A stretch of 64,000 nt of DNA from Acanthopleura granulata (taxonomy: Eukaryota; Mollusca; Polyplacophora; Chitonida; Chitonidae). Location of the stretch: positions 14,850,064 through 14,914,063 of the forward strand of contig JABBOT010000080.1 of NCBI GenBank assembly GCA_016165875.1, in the 5' to 3' direction. Positions 23,523 to 46,685 of the stretch are shown here, piece after piece. Numbering within the stretch: the first letter of the stretch is position 1; each line of letters begins with the position of its first letter. The notes under the pieces were generated by a model. That model did not search any database and was not told where the DNA came from. It was given only the letters and a program-made list of their open reading frames with translations. The position numbers and the translations under genes were made by a program.

Positions 23523-23721
23523 GTTTCTTGATGCGGTGGAATGTCATTATGTCTATCTTTACTTAGGAAGGCTGTGGGTCAAATTCAAATTAATCAACAT
23601 TTCCCGTGAAATAATTATTTCAATAATTCTTGGTTATAGTCCGGATATCTAACAGGTTCTTTATAATGCTGATGACAAAAGACATAAGAATAGGCTTTGT
23701 GGCTTTTGATCAATTGCGTGG

Positions 23722-23835
23722 GAAAGTCTTCCAGCAACCTATGAATGGTCGTGGGTTTCCCCCGGGCTCCGTCCCGGTTTGTTCTACCATAATGCTAACC
23801 GCCATTGTTTAAATGAAATATTCATGAGTAATGTG
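23722..23835 (+). repeat. tRNA-derived SINE, family A, fragment
   Basis: It contains 'cttccagcaacctatgaatg', 'gtcgtgggtttcccccgggc', 'cataatgctaaccgcc' and 'aaatgaaatattcatgagta'. It lies 200 bases from an oppositely oriented copy at 23349-23522. Confidence 0.8.
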
Positions 23836-24298
23836 TGGAAGATAAGAGACTCCCCCCCCCCAGAAAAGACACTTCTAGGTGGGACATGGTTATGACACGT
23901 GTAATCTCTCTTCTTGAACAAACACGTTAAGGTGTCCGTTGAATACATTTTGTACAATCTTTGGATAAATACACAGTATGCACAGAATGATATGCAGGGG
24001 TACCCGGAGCTTATAATTCAAACTTGCCTATAGTGGTGCATAACAGTGATGTGAGCAGTATATTTATTCTAACATGTAACCTTAACCATTCAATTACGAG
24101 AAAACGAGAGGGAGAAATGCGCCCATTTCGATACCCCCTCGCTGACAGGCACTGGTTCGTAGCAGAATTTACTGAACTGAAGGCATTTCATGAAATCTTA
24201 ACTCTGTAAAAAAAAAAAAAGACAACTTATTGCCTTAAAACAACATTTTTCATTAAATTTGTTATTTGAGAGGCGAACAATTGCCTCTCCGTTGATCT

Positions 24299-24410
24299 AA
24301 CGAATTAATCCATTCCTGATAACGAAATCGGGAACGGATTCTAATCCGTTGGATTACAATCAACGGAAAGGCAATCCGTTATTCCTCAAATAACGGATTT
24401 AACGGAAGAT
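24299..24410. repeat. Foldback repeat with AACGGATT motifs, copy 3
   Basis: This is the richest copy, with 'aacgaattaatcc', 'ggaacggattctaatccgtt', 'aatccgttattcc' and 'taacggatttaacgg' in alternating orientation. It shares strings with 505-596 and 2435-2484. Confidence 0.5.
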
Positions 24411-24501
24411 GTTTTGAAACAAACTATTCTGTGGAATGTTGACGCCCTCCATCCCTCTATGTACATTTGTATGCTCCTTGTAAGGAAAGACAACACTGGA
24501 C

Positions 24502-24505
<4 letters not shown>

Positions 24506-24541
<36 letters not shown>
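24506..24541. repeat. (gt)n microsatellite
   Basis: About 17 uninterrupted gt units. Confidence 0.98.
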
Positions 24542-24542
<1 letters not shown>

Positions 24543-27500
24543 ATTATCTTTAATTATCTTTTTTTATTTATTTATCTATTTTTTTATTGTTTGATTAGCA
24601 CACAGATACCTCCTCCCTCAGAAATGACAGCCATCGTATAAGAGAAGAGTTCTTGAGCAACGAAGGTTAATGGCGATTTTCTCGCGATTCATGACACACA
24701 CATAAGGCATACTATATTTATTGCGCCTTCGACCACATATTGTCACCGAGCATGCACGAACGGTCGGACACTAGCTACTTTCAGTTTTGGCACAATACAT
24801 TTTCAGTTATCATATTCAGTCGATTTTCGACGAAAATGCAGACACATAGGTGAAATACTGTTGAAAAGGTTTAGTGCAAACACACGAAGCAATGCTCCTC
24901 ATTTGAGCATCACCTGTAGACATGCTATTTCCATGAATATTTGTCAGTTCCTGCAGTTATGCTTCGTAATTTTTTTCTGTTTTAACACCGCTGTGTTTTA
25001 ATTTGGCCATATACCCGTGTGGAGATAGCCAACAGGTCTGGTAAATGTATGCCCATATTTCAATCAGTCCAATCGTGTGTTTGCACTCTAGAATCATAGA
25101 TGATGTAAGAATTATTCACCACTGACCCAGAATATTAAATGTGTAACGCGAGGTGAAAGAATCAAAACGTTTCTGTCACTTTGCCTGACATTTTTACTTA
25201 TTGGTATAGTATAATGTTGATTTCAAGAAAACTGAACGTCTTCTTGTGTGCCAGCCTGTAGTACCTAGAGTGTGCTAAATCTCTATTTTGGCAAAGCAGG
25301 GTGTTTCAGATTCCCCAGCGGGCATTTCATCATGATTCCAGGTGGAAAGTATTCTTAAGTCTTCAGTGAGTGCACACAAATGCCGTATTTGGTACCTTGG
25401 GGAGTAGGGGTGGGGGGTGGACTATGTAAAATGAAACTGTTCCATCAGAGAAAGACGGAAGTAATCTGCCCTTCATAAATACTTAATGGCTGAACATGAA
25501 AATTCAAATAGAAAAGTGTGTACAACAGCGTCTATGCTCGATGTCTTTTAATGGTGCTTAACTTAAAAGAAAAGACAACATTAAGCCAAATGCATATATG
25601 TATCGAGAGAGAATCCCATTCATAGTTCAAACAGCGCTTCTTTTTGTGATGTAGGATAACCGAGATATCGCAGTTCAAAGTAAGCAGAACGCCCAGGTGA
25701 GAAATATTGAACGGATCGCACTCACGAAGGCATCTGTTTCCGCTGTGACGTCAATCGTTCTTAGTTCACCAATTTTGCCATGTAGAAGTCGTGTTAAATC
25801 AACAATTTTCCTTCTGATTACGAAATAATTCTAACATATGGTAAAGCCATTATCAACAAAAAGTCTTAAGTGGAATACGTCTGGGTTTATGCCCAAGGCC
25901 TCTAATAGTCCACAATGCGTAGCCTTCGATTGTAGTAATAAATGGAACGGTGCATTGCGCACAAAGGAGAGTCTTGTCTCAAATAATGAAGAGGTGTGGT
26001 ACGGATGCAGCGACATAATTTTTCAGGTTTCTCTAAAATGGCAAATCACATGGCCTCGTAAGAATTCCAGATTAAAAGGTGATTCACGGAATTACCAAGC
26101 ACGGCATAAAAATGTCTATGCCCGTTTAGGTCTGTATGGGCCACTCTTCTGAAATAACTTTGGTTGTACTTTTTGTTGCCTTTTCTTTTCAATGCTTTTT
26201 GCTGAAACAATCCCCCTCCCAAAAATGTATGGGAAGGTTGATTTAGAAGTTTAGTGGTCAGTGGTTGAACTACTCTAAAAACTGGCATAAGGTACATACA
26301 TATAAGAATTGTATAATTGCCACGAGCTGATTTCTAAGTTCAGAATACATATAAAAGCTGTTCATTTTAAAACGTTTCATGTCTTACGACTAATAAATGA
26401 TTTTTCTCAGTAAAGTATTTTCAGGAGAGAAAAATGCGTACAGTAAATGTACCTGTAACCGCTGTTACCTCTGCAAAGATCAGGATGGAAAAAGCCCAGT
26501 TTCAGAAATAGCTTTCAACTTTAACAGGTGCAACAAGGTGTGACTGAAAGTAACTGAAAGTAACTAAGTAGGTTAACTGGTCGCATGTAGGCCTAAGGCA
26601 AAGACATTTCCAGTGAGGTTGCAGAAATTTCTGTTGCACCCACTGAGATAGAATTAGCCTAATTATCACCAAGATTGTCACAGCACTCTAACTAGTCGCC
26701 CGAATGTTCTGGCAACTGGACACGCCGATGGAAAGAGTTCATCGGCAAGAATGAAGCATAAGCCTTCTATCTCGACCGTATGGACGAATATTGATGGCGA
26801 GCAGGTTTGCAGCCATAGAATTCCAGGCAGTCTGTCGACGAACGTTCTGGCTACTGACCCTATCACAGACAACATCTAAAGCCATCAACAGTGGATCTGC
26901 AGCAATAATTTGACGTCTGGTATCTGCATCGACCATGTGAAGAGGCTATGTACAATGTGCTGTGAAATTTAGAGCCTTCTCTCGGTATCTTTGCCTGAGT
27001 TATCTGGCCCATGGGAGCGGGTGGCGGGCATATATTTAGTGTGCCAAATGGCGTGCATCCCACTGCATACATACACTTGTGCCAGTGGCTCACAATGGGT
27101 CATCCTAACCTATCCAGTGAGTCATTGTGACTTTAAAAGTACAACATATAGGCCACATTTAGCCCTGAAGTAACATTCATCTGCTAGAAATATAACAAAG
27201 GCTAAATTCACATAACCTCTACTACCATAATGTATTTCTAAAGCAAAGACAATTTCTCTATTGTGTGTCACTGTGATGACAAAAGTCCAACATTAAGCTA
27301 AATGCCAATCAACATAAACAAGGTTGTATTAAACAGCTATGTTCACCTAAAGACAAATCACATCTATTATCTGTTCTTTCAGACGCAAACGTTTATCCAT
27401 AAACGCGTAATTTTACTGAAAATTTTGGATATAGAATATCCATCAAGTTTTCATACTTTCTATATGCTTTCACAATACATTGGTGCAGATTATGCTTTAT

Positions 27501-28470
27501 GTAGATCACAATGGCCTTTGTACTACATTAAACATTGTTTGAAAATGTTTTCTTAAAGTGCTATCTATCTGTTATTCAGGGTAGGTTGGAGGAAGGGTAG
27601 TGGTTAGGTGAAGGGGGTAGTTGCTTTAATAAATATTTCTGGTTAAGACGGAGCATTGTTTTTTCTGTTTCTGTTTTTAGCGGTTTACAACTTCCTATGG
27701 ACGGAAATGGGGCCATACTTTCTCCCGGCAATATACACAGGTTATTTGTACAAAATCTGTACAATTCAATTGTATGTTTGTATGTTGGGCTTTCACGGAC
27801 AATTTTTCAGTCACATGACGACGAGATTCGATTTTGAAAAATGAATAATTTGTCCTAACGTGTATGTTCCTTCGGGGCAGGGTTCAGACAAACATCAATA
27901 TTTCCAAACTCATTGGATGGAATAACAGAAAAGTAAAAGCATAGCAAACTAACTTTTTCTATTCACTTCATGGATGGGCCTTTCATGTCTTAGACATTTG
28001 AATTCTGATCCCAGTGTAATTGGTTTGGTGCCAGAGGAGTCTCGTTTAATGCCATCCAGTACACCGGCAGTTGACCGCGTGTTCGTCACTGTTCCCCTCT
28101 CTTGCAAGACTTTTAATTGAAGTGTCCAGTAACTATGTTTCGATGTATGGATTATTTCAATGTGTAAAGATGCAGAAATACCATGCAGTTTCAGTGCGCA
28201 ACTTCCCCTCTTTTTCTTTCTCTTAGCTAAAATATATCTGTTGTCAAGATAGGTAGGCATGTTGAATAACACTGTTTAGTACTACATCTTCTATTTAGTA
28301 ACAAAATACAGAGCTAAATTCAGAGGAGAGGCATGGATTTACAGGCGGGGGTGGAGGGGGGGATTTTGTTTGGCAATTAGTTTTATGTGAAGCATCATTT
28401 CGACCAACTTTACCAACCATGATTTCTATAGAGAGTTCAGTCAGCTTAATGTATAGTGTTGGTTGGTGTA

Positions 28471-28795
28471 GGCCGCCGAGTGGCCAAGGTTACAATAAAG
28501 GTGCCTTACGTTGCCTTCTGGCAACTTCATGTAAGAAGTAGTAATGTTCTGAGGTAAAAAGTGTGGCTGTGGTGGTTTAGCGATTTGGTTAGCTATTTGC
28601 GTTGTGTTGCTTCATGTAACAGCACCTCCTAGTGGCCAATACCAGAATTAAAAGTGCTATCAGATGGCCCTATGGATACTTTATATACATGTACTAAGTA
28701 AGAAAAGTGGTTTTAGTTAGCTATTTAGTTCGCTATTCATTGATACTACTAACAACGGCCCCTAGTGACCAATTTTAAACGTAATGGTACCTTAA
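28471..28795. repeat. Imperfect tandem repeat with 'ctagtggccaat' core, three units
   Basis: 'cgagtggccaaggttacaat' (28477), 'cctagtggccaataccagaa' (28627) and 'cctagtgaccaattttaaac' (28759) recur about 130-150 bases apart. Each is followed by an aa.gt.cta/cctta block, and the last two are preceded by 'ttagctattt' segments. The units are degenerate. Confidence 0.55.
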
Positions 28796-29664
28796 TGTGG
28801 ATTTGTTGTAATTAAATTTTTGTTCCAACTAGGACTATTTATAGAGTAATCACAACACAGGAATTTTACAAAAAGAAAATTAAAGACTGTTCTCCTTAGC
28901 CGATCTCTAATTGTCTTTAAACATATGGATGATTGATGATATAAATGTACATGCACTTTCATGGAATTTTAGTGACATTTCTTTTAAACCGTTGTGCATG
29001 CAAAGGGTGACCTTGAATAAGACACAGAATGACAGGTGATGTATCGTTCATCGTTCATGTTCCGACCACTTTCAATCATTATCTTCATGTATCAAAAATA
29101 CTTATTTTTAGTCAACATGCTGTTGTCTAATCTGTAACGCCGTGCGATGATATCATTTGGAAGAAAAGTTTAGAAACTGAAATGAGTTTCAGTGAATTTA
29201 GTTTCACACAGGACAAACCAGCGATTCAAGTTAGATTAAGTTAAAAGGGAGGTTGTATCGATGACATAACCTAAATAGCATGATTACAATGACAGCAATC
29301 TTCGTTCCTGATTCGTTTCACCACGCCAGTCCTAGACTCTCAGATATGTTTGCTATGTCATGATGAATGGGGGAAGTAAATACAGCAGAGATTGGATGCG
29401 TGCAATGTACAACGAAAAGCTAGAGATCTGAATGAAGTACCAAACGTAATGCGGCCTCGCTGCTGTCGTAACCAAACGTTCAATGTGTGATTGACCTGAG
29501 GAATAACCACTTTCGATTAATTCTATTTCAAACCATTTATGTGAGCATCTGTTCTACAGGAATCTGCTAATTTTGGTGTTTTGTGGCATTGTTTTGAGAA
29601 TATTTTCAGCAGCTCTAATTTGGGCACTCTTTAGTGGCATGAAATGAGGTGTGCATATCCCCGT

Positions 29665-29815
29665 GGCTGTATTCAAGAATATTTCACATATCCCGCATCA
29701 CCCAGCATTATGGTGGGAGGAAACCGGACAGGGCTCGGGGAAACCCACAACCGTCCACAGGTTGCTGGCAAAGCTTCCCATCTACGGTCGGAGAGGAAGC
29801 CAGTCACAGCTAGAT
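29665..29815 (-). repeat. tRNA-derived SINE, family A, fragment
   Basis: The minus strand carries 'ccgaccgtagatgggaagct', 'ccagcaacctgtggacggtt', 'cgagccctgtccggtttcct', 'cccaccataatgctgggtga' and 'gtgaaatattcttgaataca'. Confidence 0.85.
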
Positions 29816-30999
29816 TATTAACTCGATACTAGTTGTCGGATTGTCCTTTGGCAGGTGAAGAATGGGGATCTCGGGAATGAATTGTCAAAAGGACACACGG
29901 ATAGATTACAAGTTTTTGTGTTCATTCCATGGGATACAAGGGCCTGTCCTTAGAAAACCTACATTTCCTTGCAAACAATCTCACGTCAACTATTTGTCAA
30001 GTAAAGCCTACATTGCTTTGAAAATTTGATGGGTAATAAAGAGTAATAGTAATGGAAGAGGCTGTAGCGCTATATTGAAGTTAAATTTCATTTCACCTGT
30101 ATTTTTCAGGAATCAAAATAATAGGGCGTCTATTGTGTGAAAGAAGTAATTTTTCTGTGTGTTGATTAGTTTCAGATTTACGTACAGGCATACCGAAAAA
30201 TAGAATACTGTGGGAGGGCAACCAAATTCCAGAATCCACATGTCCTCAGGACAACAATGTTGCTTTTCAAGGTATGCAACACACATTATATATTCAGCTA
30301 CTGCTTTTTTTCTTGAAGTGAAAGACAATAATATCATTTTCATCGGAATGCTTTATACTATTAAGAAAAGCCTCTCTGAAATCATCCAAATATAGACCTT
30401 TGAACGACCTGGCATACTTTTCAACAAAATGCTCACTCTTAACATATAAATCACTGAATGGTGTTTGTGAACACCTTATTCTTTGCTGTGAAGAATATGC
30501 ATCATTATACTCAGTGTTTTCACCTGAATTATGAATTTTCGGCCTGTGTTATGGTTGGCATATACATTTTTTCCCAATGCTTACACAACAGTGTCCATCA
30601 ATACCAAAGATAAGCTAGATCAGTACCAAGGTCAATGGGAATGAAACTACCGTCAGAAATATCGTATCCCTAAAGAATGTATTTATCAAATTAGCTGCAA
30701 ATGCCAACGAGATTACTTTAATGAAATCTGGAAGCCCCTGAACATCGGGATGAATGAATGAAGACAAATCATAAAACGACAAACGGGATGAAAAAGAAAC
30801 TCTCGGCGACCATATCACAATCAATCCAGGACACAAAATACAATAGGACATCTCTGAAGCTTGCCAAGTGATGACACGAATTTCAAATAAAAACTAGCCA
30901 AACAGTTAGAGACTGTTCAACTCAGGAAGAACAAGACCAGGTATACGGCATGCAGGTTCTAAGTGGTCCATGGCCTTTCACTTAATCATGCGTAAAACG

Positions 31000-31262
31000 A
31001 CGCCATCAAATAGGTGAAAGTTACTAAAAGCCCTCTTGAAATTGCTCATGAAATTGACAAATCGGTAATACACTCGCCCAGGAGGGAGACAACTTTTGAC
31101 TACTTTAAAACCAGTATACAACCTGATAAAACTGCAGTCCATTGTCCAACGCGTTGGACAGTTCCAGAGAATCTTATAGGGAGCATTCTTGATAACTATG
31201 AAGTTTTGACTAATCTGTGGCACGAGGCACTGAACAGTATGCCAAATCACTCAAAGTGTCAT
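31000..31262 (+). pseudogene. hAT-type transposase fragment (decayed)
   Basis: From about 31014 the frame reads SPRRETTFDYFKTSIQPDK, then CPTRWTV, then ILDNYEVLTNLWHEAL. The series SPxR...F..LK, (L)CPTRWTVR and ILxNY..L...WEE.L is a hallmark of the hAT-like transposase family carried by ZMYM1-like and 52-kDa-repressor (P52rIPK)-like genes. A stop lies in frame just upstream (31011-31013), and the similarity ends near 31260, so only about 80 codons of a normally 600-800-residue transposase remain. It is a relic and cannot move by itself. No terminal repeats were found. Confidence 0.75.
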
Positions 31263-31384
31263 CTTTATACGGACTTAGCGAAGGGACTGGACATTTCCGG
31301 CAGACGTCGCGAAAGGTTCTCAGACAACGGTACTTTGATGCTCTCGTGCTATTGTAAATGTAATTTAAAAAATCCAGCTTTTTA

Positions 31385-31622
31385 TGTGCCGTGGACCATC
31401 TGTGCCTATCAGTGTCAGTCTGGGTGTGCCGTGGACAAACTATACCCATCAGTGTCAGTTTGAGTGTGCTGTGGACAAACTGAACGCCTCAGTAACAGTT
31501 TGTCGATGCCGTGGAAAAACTGTACCCATCAGTGACAGTCTGCCGCTGCAGTGGAGAAACTGTACCCTTCAGTGACAGTCTACCGGTGCCGTGGACAAAC
31601 TGTTCCCATCAGCGACAGCCCA
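31385..31622. repeat. About 39-bp minisatellite, six units
   Basis: Six diverged units share 'gtgccgtggacaaactg' and 'cccatcagtgacagtctg', spaced about 38-41 bases. The array begins 120 bases after the hAT fragment and extends the same reading frame by chance, which explains the long open frame up to 31463. Confidence 0.92.
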
Positions 31623-32485
31623 GTTGTGTGTGTCAGGGAAACTATTTAGGCCTACCGGTAAGTATAAAGATATTTTTTGTGGAAGCTGGAAACAGTTTGT
31701 ATAAATTGGTATTTCCCTCACAATTAAGCACAAATGTATTAAGGTTGAGTGTGAGACACAGGAATTAATATATATAATTTCATGTTTAAATTATGGTCTG
31801 TGCACAAACCACGTATCTCTATGATGCGTTGAACGCATTACTCAAGGATAAAGAACTGTGCGGTCATATTATGGTTGTGCGACACCATGTATACTCACCG
31901 TCCTTATATCCAGGTAGACCGGCCAGTCTGACATACCTTAAGGCCAAACACCTAAGCCCAGCGAGGGCTTTGTTTTAGCACGCGGTTTCGTTGGTCGAGC
32001 GCGATTGATATATGAGGCCTAACACAAAAGTAACGCACGGGGTATTTAATTTGTTCATTTAATCATTTAGTTCCTTCCTACAGCTATGAAAGTTATTACA
32101 TGGCTTTTAAGATAATATTTGAGCCATCAAGGAATCATTTTAAAAGCTCTGAAAATAATTTGCAAAAATTTAAATTAGCGTGTTGTAAAAGTTAATAAAC
32201 GGCGGAATTTAAAGCTGCCGATATGATTCGAACTGGCCCTTCTAATGTATCAAAAAAGAAAACATTGATAAAAATAGGGAAAAAAATTCCATTAACAGAA
32301 TACAGGTGCTATATGGGAAATAATGCTAGGAATTAGTGCCGTAAATATATCACTCTCATAATTGAAAAGTAATTACTTTCAGACAGGGCTAACGTTTGAG
32401 TACGCGTCTGCGATCCAAACCACGGGCACTGGCGGTCAAAGGGAGGTAATCTCTTACGACAGACAGATGGCAGCACTATGTGTAC
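31623..32485. other. 5' flank of Rab2
   Basis: No exon was recognised. The sequence is A/T-rich up to about 32380 and then more balanced towards the Rab2 promoter. A minus-strand gttcgaatc string near 32225 resembles a tRNA B box but has no matching A box. Confidence 0.4.
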
Positions 32486-32511
32486 ACTTCCGGATAAGAC
32501 ATTTGACGTCA
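32486..32511 (+). promoter_or_regulatory. Rab2 proximal promoter: ETS-like site and CRE
   Basis: CACTTCCGG (32486-32494) fits the ETS/GABP consensus and TGACGTCA (32504-32511) is a full CRE. Both lie within 100 bases upstream of the Rab2 start codon, where the 5' UTR or core promoter should be. This combination is common in TATA-less housekeeping promoters. The start site itself is not visible. Confidence 0.5.
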
Positions 32512-32579
32512 CGTCGACAGAAATTGACATCATCAACAGACAGCCCAGGCTTTAGGGAAAATAATACCAACCATTAGAA

Positions 32580-43496
<10,917 letters not shown>

Positions 43497-44464
43497 AGCT
43501 GCTGCTGCTGGCTTGGATAGCATTGATAAACTAAGCAGCCTGAGAGACAAACTTACCTCCAGCCGAGGAGCTCCGAGGAGGGCTGGATGTCAGAACTCTG
43601 CTTTTATCCTCTGCACCATCATGAAGTGGCAACAAAGCTCTTTGACTGGCCTAATTTAACTCACAGTGTTGCTCGACCAATGCTGTACCTGTAATTCGTT
43701 AGATATGTGTTGATATTGTCTCTCAAATTGTACATGATTAACGGTGCCAGATGACTGTATGTGTAGGGATCTGTATAGTCACTGTCCACCTGCTTTCCTC
43801 CTCTCTGTAATAGACACTCCTCATGTAGCACTATAGATCCAGTCCTTTTGTGTAAATACTAGTGCAAACAGAGACACAAATATTTATACTGTTCACTAGT
43901 CGAATGTAGTGAAACTTACTTTCCACAAAAGTGATCCTCTTTTCTTTCTGTTTTGTTTTGTTTTGTTTCTGTATTTTTTTTTTTTTTTTTTTTTGTATTT
44001 AGCGTGTTGACATCTTGTACCATATTATGAAGCTGTCTGTATATTCTGGTTCGAGAATGTTCTAAGCATATTTGTACATAACTTTCGCCTGTCATTTCTG
44101 ACTGCCTTCTACTAAATTTGCGTTTTGATTAGTTGACAGGAGTTAAGAAAAAAAGAAGGAAAGCTGTGTATGTATTTGACTGTTTCATTTTTGTAACAGT
44201 AGTTGTTGCTGGTGTTCTTAAAACACTGGTCACAATCATAGCTCCTCAAGGTTGTCTCCCCTGCAGATAACTCTTCGGTATATATGTATATGAATGTACT
44301 AACACTGCTGCTTGCCTACATTATTACTGAATTGCATCTATGGGAAATAACTAATAATGTACATTTCAGCATGTGACAGTCTGCACCAGAAATGGTTCTA
44401 TATGTCTTTAACATTTGCACCGAGAGCTTCATTCCATTATACTTGTCGCACTTACAATGCTAGA

Positions 44465-44470
44465 AATAAA
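44465..44470 (+). terminator. Polyadenylation signal of Rab2
   Basis: AATAAA lies 970 bases after the Rab2 stop. The intervening sequence (43497-44464) looks like a 3' UTR and contains a long T run at about 43974-43994. Confidence 0.5.
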
Positions 44471-45074
44471 AACATGTAGATGTGAACCATAGGTCATAAT
44501 ATTTATATCTGATAAATACCTTGGCAGTGTCAACAACAGAGTTTTGGACTGAAATTTCATGCAATACATGAATGAAGGTCATAACAAACCTCCTTGGGAT
44601 TGAAATAGTCTTGATGTGTTAATATTTATCTTTGTGTTTTATTTTCCCTTTTTTCCTTCTTACATTTTATCATTATTTGTGACTGTGGGAATTGTCTGTG
44701 CATCAAACACATAGAAATCTGATCTTACAACACGCCTGTTTTGAGTTGTCATTTCAAGTTTGGACATGGTGTTTACATATGAAATGTGCTTGAGGTGTTC
44801 TCAGGCTTGTTTTCGCTAAGCCGCTGCTCCTACTGCAGCCACTTGGGTTGTGGTGGTTTTAAGGTGCTTGAGCTTTGTTTGTCAGTTACAAGGACAAAAA
44901 CTGAAGTTATTGTATTTCAAGCCTTGTGCATGGATTCTGTGAGATTTCCCCACATCCTGTCTTGTTGGTGGCAATAAGCAGTTGACCGTGCTATTATTAC
45001 CTGTTTTGTAGTCTTAAATGAAGTCATAGAATCCTTCAACGATATATGGCACGCACTTAGTTTGATCTGGACTG

Positions 45075-45785
45075 AAAACCATTGGGAAACATGTTAAAAA
45101 CGGTGTCGCACATGACGAAATGCGGTTATACATGGGAAAGCAGGTGTCCTATGTGAAGAAAACGAGCCTCAGTCACGGGGAAACGTGTCACATAGGAAAA
45201 CCAGTGTCACAGGAAAAGTAGTGTCTCACATGGGAATGCTAGTGTCACTCATTGGAAAACCACTCACATATAAGAACACTGGTGTCAGACATGGGGAAAA
45301 CCAGAGTCACAAATGAGAGCAATGGGAGTGTTACACATTGGAAAACTGGTGTCCCAAATTGAAAACTAATATAACACTCAGGAAAAATGATGTGGCACAT
45401 TGAAAAACCCATGTCACACATGGGAAACCAGTACTATATATGGGAAATCAGTAACAAATGAGGAAAAACTTGTATCACACTTGCGTCACACATGAGAAAA
45501 CCAGTGTCACACCTGGAAAAACTAGTGTGACATAAGGGATGACCAGTATCACACATTCAAAAATCGGTGTCACACATGAGAAAACTGGTGTTACTCATGT
45601 TGCATGAGGAAAACCTGTGTCACAAGGAAAATACTGAGTGACACATGGATATCGTATTTTCGTGTCACATGGGAAATCCTGTGTAATACCTGGAGAAGAT
45701 TGGTGTGGTACACAATGAAAACCAGTGCCACACATCAGGAAAACCCATATTGCACGTGGGAACCCATGTATCATACACGGGAGAG
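45075..45785. repeat. Degenerate minisatellite, about 22-bp units
   Basis: About 30 diverged units are built on 'gtgtcacacatgggaaaacc' with an added ag. Spacing varies between 20 and 26 bases and many units have decayed, so the array is old. Open frames on both strands at 45595-45927 are products of the repeat. Confidence 0.85.
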
Positions 45786-46654
45786 TTTGCCATTCATACG
45801 TTTGTTTTTTAGTTAATTCATTTACGGTCCAAGGACGGTTCAAGTGAAAAATGAAGGGGTGTGGGATATAGGGTGAGATTATCACAGCACAACAGGCGAG
45901 ATTCCAGGGCCCGCGTAGGTTATGCAATTTTAGATGGCCGGAGTCGCGTTGTCAGCTGTTTCCAAGAAATAAACTTACTATCTGTGTGGTACGTGTAATA
46001 CTTTTTACCTATTGAGCGCTTTACTTGGCCCATATCTGAGCGTTAGTCAAGTTTCAATCGTTGGAGACAACAGTCTTTAGGCCAATGTCTCAGAGTTATT
46101 CCGCCCTCAACTCTGATAGTCATGGAGTAAATATCAACATATTGTGTAGATAACGTCAAATAAATAACTTGAATAGCGGCAGTCATTTGTGTGGGTGGAA
46201 AACACCGGATGCCTGATGACAAACTGGTGGCGGTGAATTGGTGGCCAAGCCAAGGCTATTAAAACTGTCGAAGAATGGTTCTTGGTAGCTTGTTGTCGCC
46301 AAGCACCATACAATGGTGAAAGAAACATTGGTATATGCGATCTTCCCCTTTCGGCCTCACGGTATTTCTTGAGCAAAAGAGCATCAAGTTAAAACTGAAT
46401 GAATAAAAATACTAAACCACAATGAACTGTCACGCCAAAAAACATACTAAACATATTTACTTCATTTCATTTTAGGCCGTTTGTTATTGTTTGGATGTTT
46501 ATTATTTTTTTTTCAGAGGTTGTGCCCGTTCGCCCGCCCCACTGAATGCGCCACTGCGTCATTGTAAAGTGATAAGAGTTTGGTATTCATGAAGAAAGTG
46601 CGGAAGTGATTTATGGGTGGCCAACTTGAACTCGATCATGTCATGGATCTTCAA

Positions 46655-46685
46655 ATTTATTTATTTATTTATTTATTTATTTATA
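46655..46685. repeat. (attt)n microsatellite
   Basis: About seven uninterrupted attt units. Confidence 0.95.

Larger units (their letters stand above)
23087..30999. other. Intergenic DNA with repeats, no gene seen
   Basis: I found no exon with recognisable protein motifs in this stretch. It contains three SINE family A copies, a (gt)n microsatellite, an AACGGATT foldback segment and a weak tandem array around 28.5-28.8 kb. Two overlapping minus-strand frames at 26678-26936 look slightly more protein-like than their surroundings but match nothing I know. Confidence 0.45.

Noticed and set aside
26678..26936. Two overlapping minus-strand frames of about 65 codons
   Set aside because: They are offset frames of one stretch, lack splice support or known motifs, and could not be told from chance.
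45595..45927. 110-codon minus-strand frame
   Set aside because: Most of it is translated minisatellite.
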